NCBI GenBank assembly: GCA_031292035.1
Contig: JARLHX010000424.1
Span: 1 to 40,651 of the forward strand
DNA length: 40,651 bases
Reading direction: 5' to 3'
From: Negativicutes bacterium
Lineage (GTDB): Bacteria > Bacillota_C > Negativicutes > Sporomusales_B > JARLHX01
The position numbers were made by a program, and so were the translations under genes. Below, piece after piece: positions 16,145 through 24,686 of the stretch (position 1 is the stretch's first letter; every line of letters begins with the position of its first letter). A model generated the notes under the pieces. It had not been told where the DNA came from. It searched no databases and worked only from the letters and a program-made list of their open reading frames with translations.

Positions 16145-18707
16145 ATTCCGCCTCCTTCTGTACCTGCCATTTCTTGACCAGCATAATCTCATTGCCTCGC
16201 CGGTTATAGATTACCCGGTCCATCATCTTCAGCATAATCGGGATTCCTCTGCCATGCTCTTCCGCAAGCCTGTCCAGAAAGGTTTGTTGTACCCCTGCGG
16301 CCTTAATTTTTGACACAGCCTCATTCCCCGGGAATCCGGGACCATCGTTATGTATTCGAATAATAAGGCGATTGCCCAGCTTGTTAAACTTGACGCGGAC
16401 GCGCAAGCCCTCCCGCAGGGCATTGCTCAGCGCTTCGCCGAAGGCAACTTCAATCGTAAAACTTCTCGCTCCGACCGTGTCGATCAGCCCTTTCAGCACC
16501 CGCGGTCGGAGGAGTGCCCGATCTCCGGGTTTTGAGTATTCGAAGTATAACGGCTGGGGAGAAAAGCACTTCAGCCGAATGGCAAGGGCCGTACAGTCAT
16601 CACTCCGCTCCTCGCGAACAGCGCATTCCGCCAAGGCCCCAACCGTTTCGTCGAAATCATGCACCGGCATCGGGGCGGCCGGCGTCATCCCGGCATAGAA
16701 ACCGTCAGTGAGAAAGTAGATGGCGTCACCGTGCTGGAGGGAGAAGGTCGCCACGCCAAAGTTTGTCAGCGGCGGGATGCCAAGAAAGCCCCCGGGAAGA
16801 CATACCCAGCCATTGTTATTTTTATTTGAAAGCAGAAGATAATTGATACCGGCTGAAATGCAGGTGAGCTGCCTTCGCCGTAAATCCAGGGAAAATAGCA
16901 TCGCCGCAGCAAACGCCCCATCAGGCAAATATGCGGCAAGCTTGGTATTCAGCTTTTCAACAGCCCTGGTCGTCCAAGGCCGGTTTTTTCCCATCTCTTC
17001 CGACAGTATTGTGCTCACTGCGGCGGTCTGTAGCGCGGTGGCAAGACCGTGCCCAGTGACATCAAGGATGAAGCCATTGAGCAGCTGGCCGTCGTCTGAC
17101 CACTTGCAGCCGAAATAGTCGCCACTCACAAGATGATACGGCTCATTGATGGAGAGGATGGTCACTTTGTCATCTTCGAAATCTTCCGGGAGCATCGCTT
17201 TTTGCACACTGCCGGCCAAGCTGACTTCAAGCTGAATTTTTTCCTGCAACTTTCGCTCTGCCGTAATATCGTGATAGGTAAAAACCGTCAGTTGCCGCCC
17301 TTGGTACTCGATGAGCGACCCGGTCCGTTCAGCATGCAGCATATAGCCATTTTTATGTCTGTATTGAGCAATCTCGGAGGGAAAGCCACCTTTAGTTTTT
17401 AGCATATGAAGCAACTCGGCTGCCTTGTCATCGGAAACTAGCGCGTAATCTCGCGGTGTCATTGTCAGCCATTCGTCTGCCGAATAGCCAAACATCCCTA
17501 CAGCGGCCTCGTTGACTTCCACAATTCGCTTTGTACCCAGTTCATAAAGGACGATGGCTTCCGAGGACTGCTTAATAATCGCCTGGTAGCGCTCCCGGCT
17601 CTCCACCAGCAGCTGCTCCTTCTTCTGCAGTTCCTCTTCCCTGACAATCAGTCTTTCAACCGTCTTTTGCAGTTCACCATTTTGCGTGCGCAGCTCTTCT
17701 TCGGCTAAAGCCAATTCCTCATGTGTGACAGTAAGCTGCTCATAGCTATCCTGGAGGCGATATTCAGCCTGACGTTGTTTACGGGAGCGGCTTATCAACT
17801 TGCTTGTATAAAAAAAGATAAAAAGGCTGAAGGCCGCGGCCACCCCAAGATAAATCAAGCGGCGCTGCAGCATCGGCGCCAGGGTGCTTTCTGACACCCC
17901 GACTTGAACGACGAGGGGATAGTCAGGCATAGCCCGGTAGCTCATCAGCCGCGGTTTTCCGAAGGTCGACCCGGTTGTATAATAGAACCCGTCAGGACTA
18001 CTTTCAAGCAGACGCCAGACATCGGACTTTCTCATATCTGCATTCATTTCGTAGTCGTTGTTGCTCGCCCGCACAATGCCGTCCAAGCCAGTCAGGCGGA
18101 CGACATATTGTTCGTTGAAGTGCATGTCATGATAAAATTGGGCAAAATACTGGGGCGATATGGAGATCACGGCGATTTCGCCAAAATTGCCGTCAGGATC
18201 GTTGATGCGGCGGGACATCTGGATGGTTTCCTTGTTCGACACCCGCCCGATTAAAGGCCTGCCAATAAACAGCTTGCCTGTGTCTGTATTTACATGAGCC
18301 TGAAAATGCGGCAGGTCGGCAAAGTTGAGGCCGGAAAGATTCGGCAGAGAGCCGATCAGGGATGTGCCTTGAGGGTCTACTATTGTTACTACGTTCACCA
18401 GCGGATCTGCAGCTATTTGGGTAAGCATTCTGCGCAAAGCAGGGGTAACGGTCTGGGACTGCTCATATTCGTTTTTCAGCATAACCAGGTATTGCTCATT
18501 CGTCTTCAGAATACGGCGAACATGTTCTTCAAATGCCAGGGTGAACTTATCATTCTCTTGGATGACTGTTGCGATGGTGGCCCTGTGCTCTTGATTGATC
18601 TGCCATAGAGTTCCGCCCCATACCATCATTAACAAGGCAACGCAAAAGAAGACGATGGACTTATCGGGGAGGACCCATTTTCGCACAAGCTGGACAATTT
18701 TATCCAT
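16128..18707 (-). CDS. Membrane sensor with Cache, PAS, PP2C (SpoIIE) phosphatase and HATPase (anti-sigma kinase) domains
   Basis: 859 residues. Membrane helix at about 16-36, extracytoplasmic Cache-like domain 40-280, second helix 284-304, coiled coil 310-370, PAS 372-485, SpoIIE-type PP2C phosphatase 495-712, and C-terminal HATPase 720-850. The phosphatase has SGDYFGCKWSDDG, ILDVTGHGLATAL and DDCTAL, which supply the metal aspartates. The HATPase has the N-box GEALSNALREG, the G1 box HNDGPGFPG and the G2-like EEHGRGIPIM. Kinase and phosphatase for the downstream STAS protein therefore sit in one receptor. The start MDKIVQLVRKW has GAGG six bases upstream; a TTG nine codons earlier overlaps the previous gene. 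Confidence 0.93.
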   Translation of the reverse strand: MDKIVQLVRKWVLPDKSIVFFCVALLMMVWGGTLWQINQEHRATIATVIQENDKFTLAFEEHVRRILKTNEQYLVMLKNEYEQSQTVTPALRRMLTQIAADPLVNVVTIVDPQGTSLIGSLPNLSGLNFADLPHFQAHVNTDTGKLFIGRPLIGRVSNKETIQMSRRINDPDGNFGEIAVISISPQYFAQFYHDMHFNEQYVVRLTGLDGIVRASNNDYEMNADMRKSDVWRLLESSPDGFYYTTGSTFGKPRLMSYRAMPDYPLVVQVGVSESTLAPMLQRRLIYLGVAAAFSLFIFFYTSKLISRSRKQRQAEYRLQDSYEQLTVTHEELALAEEELRTQNGELQKTVERLIVREEELQKKEQLLVESRERYQAIIKQSSEAIVLYELGTKRIVEVNEAAVGMFGYSADEWLTMTPRDYALVSDDKAAELLHMLKTKGGFPSEIAQYRHKNGYMLHAERTGSLIEYQGRQLTVFTYHDITAERKLQEKIQLEVSLAGSVQKAMLPEDFEDDKVTILSINEPYHLVSGDYFGCKWSDDGQLLNGFILDVTGHGLATALQTAAVSTILSEEMGKNRPWTTRAVEKLNTKLAAYLPDGAFAAAMLFSLDLRRRQLTCISAGINYLLLSNKNNNGWVCLPGGFLGIPPLTNFGVATFSLQHGDAIYFLTDGFYAGMTPAAPMPVHDFDETVGALAECAVREERSDDCTALAIRLKCFSPQPLYFEYSKPGDRALLRPRVLKGLIDTVGARSFTIEVAFGEALSNALREGLRVRVKFNKLGNRLIIRIHNDGPGFPGNEAVSKIKAAGVQQTFLDRLAEEHGRGIPIMLKMMDRVIYNRRGNEIMLVKKWQVQKEAEYGSDE

Positions 18708-18730
18708 AGAAAACCTCGCAATGTACGCGT

Positions 18731-19867
18731 TCAACCACCCGAGTCATCGGCAATAGGCAGCAGACAGCACCTTTCGATCAGATCCACAGTATCCCCCTCC
18801 GACAATACCTCTTCGATAAATATCGTCAGACAGCTCTGATCCGCCAAATCAACATCCCGACAGGCACAGGCCGCTCCCGCCCCGTCAGTTAAAACCTTTA
18901 GCCGCGGCCGGTGCTGCATCAACGGCATCACCGCCACAACCACCCCCAGCTCTCCGGTAGTAAGCCGCACGAAAGTCCCGACCGGGTAAACGGCAATCCG
19001 GGAAAGAAACAGCTTGGATATATTCGGATCATAGCGACAAACAGAATCAGATGCCACCTTTTCAAAAGCGAGATGCATCGGTAACGCCCGTATTCCCAAA
19101 TGGCCTGCCACCATATTGTCAAACTCATTGGCTATTGTAACAATTCGCGGCAGCTGGCCAATATCGGTGCCTGTCAGCCGCCTGGGAAAGCCCGACCCAT
19201 CCATTAGTTCATGATGCTGATACGCGATTTGAGCCGCTTGAGACGGAAAATCGCGTACCCGTTTCAATATTTCGAATCCGGTCCGGACATGACTGCGGTA
19301 AATATCGGTCTCGTCATCAGAAAAAACCTGTTTTTGCAATATTTCAGGAGGAATAAACACCTTGCCGATATCATGAAGAAGCGCACCTAAAGTCAACGGA
19401 AACATTTCTTCCCGAGGCATATCGTCAAGCAGCAAAGCCGATGCGGCCGACATCACGGCAACATTCACCGAATGGGTGAGCAGATCATCATGATGCCGGC
19501 TGATCTGCGATAAATGAAATAATACTTGTGGCTTTTCCATAAGCTCGTTAATGATATTCTGGATGGTTATGATGCTGTCTTCCGATAATGTAAAGGAACT
19601 CCCCGTCTGAGCCGCTTTCTCAAATGATTCATTGACTATTTTCATGGTTTTCTGGAGGCATACCTCTTGCAGAACCTTATCGATCGGCGGAAGTTCCAAC
19701 ATCGGATTAGCAACCCAAACCGAACCGACAGCCCACTTTTTCAGGGCTTCGATTTGAGCCGGAGTCAATACCACCCCCGCGGTGAGGGCCGGCCGCCCAT
19801 CCTGACCCCAAACGTCGCGCGCCAGCTGCATGCCTGGCCTTATATGCTCAATGACCAACTTCAGCAC
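18731..19867 (-). CDS. HD-GYP-domain protein, probable c-di-GMP phosphodiesterase with GFP variant
   Basis: About 378 residues. An N-terminal segment (LVIEHIRPGMQLARDVWGQD) of the type often found before HD-GYP domains is followed by the HD domain (about 120-300). It has THSVNVAVMS, LLHDIGKVFIPPEIL, RSHVRTG and HHELMDGSGFP. The metal-binding His/Asp set is complete, but the GYP motif reads GFP. HD-GYP proteins hydrolyse c-di-GMP to pGpG or GMP; whether the Tyr-to-Phe change matters is unknown. I favour a GTG start (eight bases after GAGG); an ATG two codons earlier (19873) is possible. It lies tightly between the GGDEF-EAL and phosphatase genes. Confidence 0.9.
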   Translation of the reverse strand: MLKLVIEHIRPGMQLARDVWGQDGRPALTAGVVLTPAQIEALKKWAVGSVWVANPMLELPPIDKVLQEVCLQKTMKIVNESFEKAAQTGSSFTLSEDSIITIQNIINELMEKPQVLFHLSQISRHHDDLLTHSVNVAVMSAASALLLDDMPREEMFPLTLGALLHDIGKVFIPPEILQKQVFSDDETDIYRSHVRTGFEILKRVRDFPSQAAQIAYQHHELMDGSGFPRRLTGTDIGQLPRIVTIANEFDNMVAGHLGIRALPMHLAFEKVASDSVCRYDPNISKLFLSRIAVYPVGTFVRLTTGELGVVVAVMPLMQHRPRLKVLTDGAGAACACRDVDLADQSCLTIFIEEVLSEGDTVDLIERCCLLPIADDSGG

Positions 19868-19880
19868 GATCATCACCTCT

Positions 19881-22800
19881 TCAGGTATTTGTCCCTTCTT
19901 TGCCAAGCCATCGTAACAAAGATTCCTCGGGAACGGGACGCGACAAGAAATATCCTTGCCCGCGGTCACAACCATATTGTGTTACCAACGCGACCTGTTC
20001 CTCGGTTTCCAGTCCTTCTGCCACCACGGCGAAGCCAAAATGATGGGAAAGATTAATCACACTGGCGAGAATGGCCCGCGAATTGCTGTCTGCCTGAATT
20101 TCCCCGATAAAGTAATGATCCATTTTTATGGTGTCGACAGGCAATTTTTGCAAATAAGTCAAAGAAGAATACCCTGTTCCGAAATCATCCAGAGAGACCT
20201 TGATGCCAGCCCTTCGCAAGGTATCAAGACTGGCAACGCATTCGTCAAAGGATTGCAAAAGCAGCGTTTCCGTAATTTCAAGCTCCAACAACTCTGCGGC
20301 CAGGCCTGTTTTCTGCAGAATACGCAACACGGTTTCGGGAAAGTCCGGTTCGGTGAGTTGCCGGGCCGATATGTTTACTGCAACAAAATGGGAATGGCCG
20401 ATTTGTGCATTGATACGCCGTACGGCAAAACACGCTTCTTCAAGCACCCATTTGCCAAGGGAAGTAATAAGGCCCGTCTCCTCCGCCCAAGGAATAAAAT
20501 CCAGCGGCGGCACCATTCCCCACTTTGGGTGATTCCAGCGCAGCAGCGCCTCAAAACCAACGACGCTGTGATCTTTCAGATCGAATTGGGGTTGGTAGTG
20601 CAAGACCAATTCCTGGTTTTGCGCCGCAACCTTTAAGCCCTTTTCCATCTCCTGCTTGCGCGTCATCTCTATTCGCAGCGAAGCATCGAAAAACTCGCAC
20701 CTGTTTTTTCCGTTTCGCTTTCCCTTGTGCAAGGCGATGTCTGCCCCCTGCAGCAATTGATTAAAATCCTGTCCGTGTTCTGGAAACAGCGCGATCCCCA
20801 CGCTGGCAGTCATTTGGAACAAGTTATCTCTTATTGCAAAAGGCAGTTTGAAGCAGTCAAGGACATCCTCGGCAAACAGCGAAATTGTCGCAAAATCAGG
20901 ATTTCCGTAATGGATGAAGACAAACTCGTCGCCGCCGAACCGGGCAAGAAAAATGTGTTCATTTACCAACGCTTTAAGGGACATGGTTACCTGCTTGAGT
21001 AACATATCGCCATGACCATGGCCGCTCAGGTCGTTGACCACTTTGAAATCATCCAGATCGACAAGTACCAAAGAGGTATTCTCGACCCGCTCCGGCCCAG
21101 CCGTTATTTCGGCAAATTTTCTGGACAGTGCTGCCCGATTAGGCAAACCGGTCAGCGAGTCATGGTAGGCTAGATACTCAACTTGTTCTCTCGCCTGTTT
21201 TTGTTCAGTGATATTTGTCAAAGAGCCTGCCATTCGCAGCGGCTTTCCGGTTTCGTCAAAGATTGCCTTCCCTCGTACAGCCACCCACACATAGCCGCCG
21301 CGCCCGTCGTCAACGCGGTATTCATTGAAGTAATGGGACGTAATCCCGTCAAGGTGCTCTCGTAAAGTTTTATCCAACATCGAACTGTCATCAGGATGAA
21401 TCCGCAGGCGCCATTCGTCCAGGGTAAAATGACCGTTCGCCGGGAGATCGATGCCGGTCACAGCGGTTAGCCGGTCTGAGTTACGAATGATGCCGCTTTC
21501 CAGGTCTATGTCCCAGATAACGTCATTTGCCCCTTCTGTCGCCAAACGATAGCGCTCCTCACTCTCCTCCAGCGATTGCTCCTGTTGCTCCAGTTGAATA
21601 TATTGCCGGTTTAGCGCCTCTTTCGATACCGCCAGTTCGGAATAGGTTGCGGAAAGTTTTTGATACAGGTCCGATATTTCTTTTAAAGACGCTTGATTTT
21701 TTTCCAATGCGTAGTCTTTTTCATCAAGCGCCTGGTTTAGTTCACTGTTCAGTGCCGTTGTCTCCTCATAAAGAGACTCAATCTCCTCTTTGCTATGAAT
21801 TAGTTCCTCCTGCGCTTTTCGGCGCCAGGCACGATTGATGAGAAGCGCCGAAATCAGGAAGCCTTGCACAACAATCAAGGCAGCAGCGCCGGTGATCTGC
21901 CATTTATATTTATCCCACACGTCAGCTTCCTTGAACTCGATCCGGCTACCGGCAGGCAGATTCTTTTCATCGATTCCCCAACGTTTCAATTCCCGCCAGT
22001 CAAACAGATATTCCCCGGTCGTGGCAGCAGAAAGTACAGCGTTGGGTATCTTTTCCCTGTTCAGTATCTGCGCGCCACGCTCGGCGGCTCTCACCCCGAT
22101 AAGCCGGTTGCTGTTCACATAGCCACCCACTGCACCCAACCCCAGAAAGACGTCCTGCACGGAATAGATGGGAACCCGCGCTTCCTGTGCCAAGCGGCGA
22201 AGTACGTTGACCGGATAATAAGCACTTCCTTCCGCATCGCGGAAAAAAGTGTGAAAGAGAATCACCGCATCGCTTTCAATGGTCGGCGTTGTCTCCAATA
22301 GCTTCGCCAGAGAGAGCTGATTCAGGTAAATGAACTCCGCTCTATTCGCGAATACTTGAAAATCCCGGCCGTACTGCGATATAACCTGCCGCTCGGCGGC
22401 AGAATCACCGATGACGACATATATTTTCTTAGTGGCCGGCTGGAGCTGGAGAATGGCTTCAATCGCCTTAACGGCCGAATACGATGACTGTATCAAGTGG
22501 GTATCTGCAGGAATATCCGCCTGAGAATATCCGGCTACGGTTGCCCCGGTTATAATTTTTGGCACACCCGGAAACAGCGTTTCACCGCGTGTTATTAAAA
22601 ACTGGGCCGCTGGTCCTCCCAGTAGAACGACAAGGTCCGGTTGACTTTGACGATATTTTTTGAACAAAAAGGTTTCAAGGGCCTCTGGGTACTGCGGGTC
22701 ATTTTGGTGTTGAGACCACGCCAGATATTCATACGAGTATTCAATTGGCGAATGAACCAGTTCACCGATCCTGCTCTTAAAGCCGTCGGTAAATATCGGA

Positions 22801-22964
22801 TTGGCCAGAAATTCGGGTGTGTCGGAATAAAGCATCAAAATCTTCTTCGCCGGCGGTTCGCTCGCAGCAGAAGATACGCCTATTGCCATCGAAGCCTGGA
22901 CAATGAAGACAAGTACCCAGCATAAGATCATGCTTTTTCGAAAAATTCTGATGATTATCGACAT
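19881..22964 (-). CDS. Membrane GGDEF-EAL protein with periplasmic substrate-binding-like sensor and PAS
   Basis: 1027 residues. N-terminal signal/anchor (about 8-30), ABC-substrate-binding-like sensor (40-335, AKKILMLYSDTPEFLANPIF onward), membrane helix (358-378), coiled coil (380-470), PAS (472-590), GGDEF (598-760) and EAL (775-1020). GGDEF reads ARFGGDEFVFI and looks active, but the I-site position reads NEHI, so no product inhibition is expected. EAL has GFEALLRWNHP, ELEITET, DDFGTGYSSL, KMD and VVAEGLET, so it also looks active. The protein probably both makes and degrades c-di-GMP in response to an extracytoplasmic ligand. It is the first gene of the signalling operon. I prefer the second ATG, eight bases after AAGGG. 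Confidence 0.92.
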   Translation of the reverse strand: MSIIIRIFRKSMILCWVLVFIVQASMAIGVSSAASEPPAKKILMLYSDTPEFLANPIFTDGFKSRIGELVHSPIEYSYEYLAWSQHQNDPQYPEALETFLFKKYRQSQPDLVVLLGGPAAQFLITRGETLFPGVPKIITGATVAGYSQADIPADTHLIQSSYSAVKAIEAILQLQPATKKIYVVIGDSAAERQVISQYGRDFQVFANRAEFIYLNQLSLAKLLETTPTIESDAVILFHTFFRDAEGSAYYPVNVLRRLAQEARVPIYSVQDVFLGLGAVGGYVNSNRLIGVRAAERGAQILNREKIPNAVLSAATTGEYLFDWRELKRWGIDEKNLPAGSRIEFKEADVWDKYKWQITGAAALIVVQGFLISALLINRAWRRKAQEELIHSKEEIESLYEETTALNSELNQALDEKDYALEKNQASLKEISDLYQKLSATYSELAVSKEALNRQYIQLEQQEQSLEESEERYRLATEGANDVIWDIDLESGIIRNSDRLTAVTGIDLPANGHFTLDEWRLRIHPDDSSMLDKTLREHLDGITSHYFNEYRVDDGRGGYVWVAVRGKAIFDETGKPLRMAGSLTNITEQKQAREQVEYLAYHDSLTGLPNRAALSRKFAEITAGPERVENTSLVLVDLDDFKVVNDLSGHGHGDMLLKQVTMSLKALVNEHIFLARFGGDEFVFIHYGNPDFATISLFAEDVLDCFKLPFAIRDNLFQMTASVGIALFPEHGQDFNQLLQGADIALHKGKRNGKNRCEFFDASLRIEMTRKQEMEKGLKVAAQNQELVLHYQPQFDLKDHSVVGFEALLRWNHPKWGMVPPLDFIPWAEETGLITSLGKWVLEEACFAVRRINAQIGHSHFVAVNISARQLTEPDFPETVLRILQKTGLAAELLELEITETLLLQSFDECVASLDTLRRAGIKVSLDDFGTGYSSLTYLQKLPVDTIKMDHYFIGEIQADSNSRAILASVINLSHHFGFAVVAEGLETEEQVALVTQYGCDRGQGYFLSRPVPEESLLRWLGKEGTNT

Positions 22965-23035
22965 AACATGCACCCTTTAGGGAAAATTTTCTGTACACTT
23001 TTCCTTGAAAATCAAGTTATATCAATGATAAAAAT

Positions 23036-23061
23036 GGCTGTCTAGTTTTTTGCAGACAGCC
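23036..23061 (-). terminator. Terminator-like hairpin in the leader of the GGDEF-EAL gene
   Basis: GGCTGTCT and AGACAGCC (8-bp arms) enclose a 10-nt loop. The minus strand then reads ATTTTTATC. It lies about 70 bp before the GGDEF-EAL start, so it is either a second terminator of the operon upstream or an attenuator in the leader. Confidence 0.45.
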
Positions 23062-23247
23062 ACGCCACTTAATTGTTTTTTGCGAAATGAATCCGCGAAG
23101 CATCATTAGCTATTATTTGTCGTTTTTCGCTATTAACAGCTTTTTTCCTTCTAATTTTGATAAATTATGACATTATTTTAATTAATCTGTTATGCGAGTT
23201 GCGGAATTACAGCCAGGCACCGTGCGCAAGCCTGCATAAAAACCGGT

Positions 23248-23295
23248 GACACCATGAATGCCTCCCGGCAATTGCCGGGAGGCATTCATGGTGTC
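23248..23295 (-). terminator. 48-bp perfect palindrome, strong terminator of the RuBisCO-like operon
   Basis: Two 24-bp arms (23248-23271 and 23272-23295) are perfectly complementary with no unpaired spacer. The minus strand continues CGGTTTTTATG, giving a U-run. It lies 75 bp after the RuBisCO-like stop. The arm is unusually long for an intrinsic terminator. Confidence 0.75.
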
Positions 23296-23370
23296 TGGAT
23301 TCTTCCACGCATCACCGCTATTGTCCAATGAGAAGAATCGGGTTATTAACTGTGTCCTGCTTTCGCAGTA

Positions 23371-24651
23371 TTAACTTGTCTTCCGGCCCCATAATTCCAA
23401 AGCGCACTTTAATTCGCTATGATTATTTGCCGCTTCTACAACACTCACCCCATTGACAACGGCATCGATTGCCTGGCGCATGGCTTTTGCGCCTGCTGCC
23501 GCGCCTTTCGGATGCCCTTGGACTGCGCCGCCTGAGGCCAAGATGATGTCATTGCCAAGATCGGAAATAAACGTTTCCACCAGGCCTGGATGAACTCCGC
23601 CGCCAACCGCCGGGAAGGCGGATTGAAGTTGATAAAAAGGCAGTGTGAGTTGGTGGGCGGTACTTATATATTTTTGATACTTCAGCGGATAACTGCCGTA
23701 AGGGGTATTGATGATGACCATATCGGCCCCGGCCAGCCGGGGGAACTTCCCGACAATCAGATGGGAGCTTATACCGGTGCGGCCAGATTCGTAAAGGACG
23801 CCTGCCCCGGCATAATGGCCCAATATCGGCACATCGACTGTTTCGGCGATATGTTGCAAAACATCATAGCCCACTACGGCATAGTTGACCATTACGGCGT
23901 CGGCTCCCAGCTCAACGGCATTCTGGGCATTGTTGACTATGTTGCCGATCCGGTCGGTAATGTTGACAATATAGAGTGTTTTATGACCAGTTTCCTCATA
24001 GGCCTTTTGGGCTGCTTTTTTATACTCTTTTACCCGGCGGGAGACGTCGCTGAACTCGGGGTTGCCTAAAAGTTCATCATCTTTGATGAAATCCACGCCG
24101 CCTAAGGCTGTTTCGTAGAAAATCCGGGCCCCAGCTTCAGGCGTGATGCCAGTACACGGTTTTATCATATTAAGGAGCAGGGGCCGTTTCGGGACACCGG
24201 TGAGCTTTCTGATCCCCTCGATGCCGAACTTCGGACCTTTGAAACCTGCCACGAACTTTTGCGGGAGCTGCAGGTCAACCAGCTTGGACTGAATCGACGT
24301 CGAAGCGTCGTTTCCGGTGAGGGTGGTAAGCATCATTGGAAACTGATTGCCGAAATTCAGCACAGGAAACGCTAACTGGATCAGATATTTACTGAAGTCA
24401 CCCCCTTGCCCGTCATCCAAATCGGCAGGAGGAACTTCGTAAATATTGATTACTTTGCCCATATGCCTGGCGCGCATCGCATCATCAATTCCAGGGACGG
24501 GGGTCCATGTTCCCAAGGTCTGGCCGATCGCGAAAGCGGCCGCTTTTTTGACAATACTCTCACTGTTTTTCAACTCAAGATAGTAGGTAGCGATCACATA
24601 GTCTTCATCTTTCACATCTTCCATTAGGCGAAACAGGTGCTCGTTAAACAT
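23371..24651 (-). CDS. RuBisCO-like protein (type IV, not a true RuBisCO)
   Basis: 426 residues, full large-subunit length. Family marks are NMIKPCTGITPEAGARIFYE (Lys164, equivalent to RuBisCO Lys175), GGVDFIKDDELL (Lys190 with Asp/Glu ligands, equivalent to the carbamylated Lys201 site), PAVGGGVHPG and ILASGGAVQGHPKG. The loop-6 region reads GADMVIINTPYGSYPLK, so the essential Lys334 and the His327 motif are absent: CO2 fixation is not expected. Known type IV proteins enolise or transcarboxylate phosphorylated keto-sugars, e.g. MtnW and the 3-oxo-isoapionate-4-phosphate enzyme OiaX. It is the last gene of the eight-gene operon, after two tetrose-phosphate-type isomerases. Its substrate is probably a phosphorylated oxo sugar acid (inference). 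GGGGGAG lies six bases before the ATG. Confidence 0.93.
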   Translation of the reverse strand: MFNEHLFRLMEDVKDEDYVIATYYLELKNSESIVKKAAAFAIGQTLGTWTPVPGIDDAMRARHMGKVINIYEVPPADLDDGQGGDFSKYLIQLAFPVLNFGNQFPMMLTTLTGNDASTSIQSKLVDLQLPQKFVAGFKGPKFGIEGIRKLTGVPKRPLLLNMIKPCTGITPEAGARIFYETALGGVDFIKDDELLGNPEFSDVSRRVKEYKKAAQKAYEETGHKTLYIVNITDRIGNIVNNAQNAVELGADAVMVNYAVVGYDVLQHIAETVDVPILGHYAGAGVLYESGRTGISSHLIVGKFPRLAGADMVIINTPYGSYPLKYQKYISTAHQLTLPFYQLQSAFPAVGGGVHPGLVETFISDLGNDIILASGGAVQGHPKGAAAGAKAMRQAIDAVVNGVSVVEAANNHSELKCALELWGRKTS

Positions 24652-24686
24652 TCATATCTCCCCCTATAACCGTACCGAGCCCTTAT

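Larger units (their letters stand above)
22965..23370. other. Intergenic region before the GGDEF-EAL gene
   Basis: About 400 bp, AT-rich in its middle (23062-23210). It contains the large terminator (23248-23295) after the RuBisCO-like gene and the hairpin at 23036-23061. No gene is supported. The promoter of the signalling operon should lie here, but I see no convincing hexamer pair and no c-di-GMP riboswitch. Confidence 0.5.

Noticed and set aside
19956..20636. 226-codon plus-strand open frame
   Set aside because: Antisense shadow of the GGDEF-EAL gene, whose domains are unmistakable on the other strand.
22965..23370. c-di-GMP (GEMM) riboswitch before the GGDEF-EAL gene
   Set aside because: None of the conserved GEMM sequence blocks is visible; only simple hairpins are present.
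23371..24651. True RuBisCO capable of CO2 fixation
   Set aside because: The loop-6 lysine and neighbouring histidine motif are missing, and the operon has no phosphoribulokinase or AMP-pathway genes.
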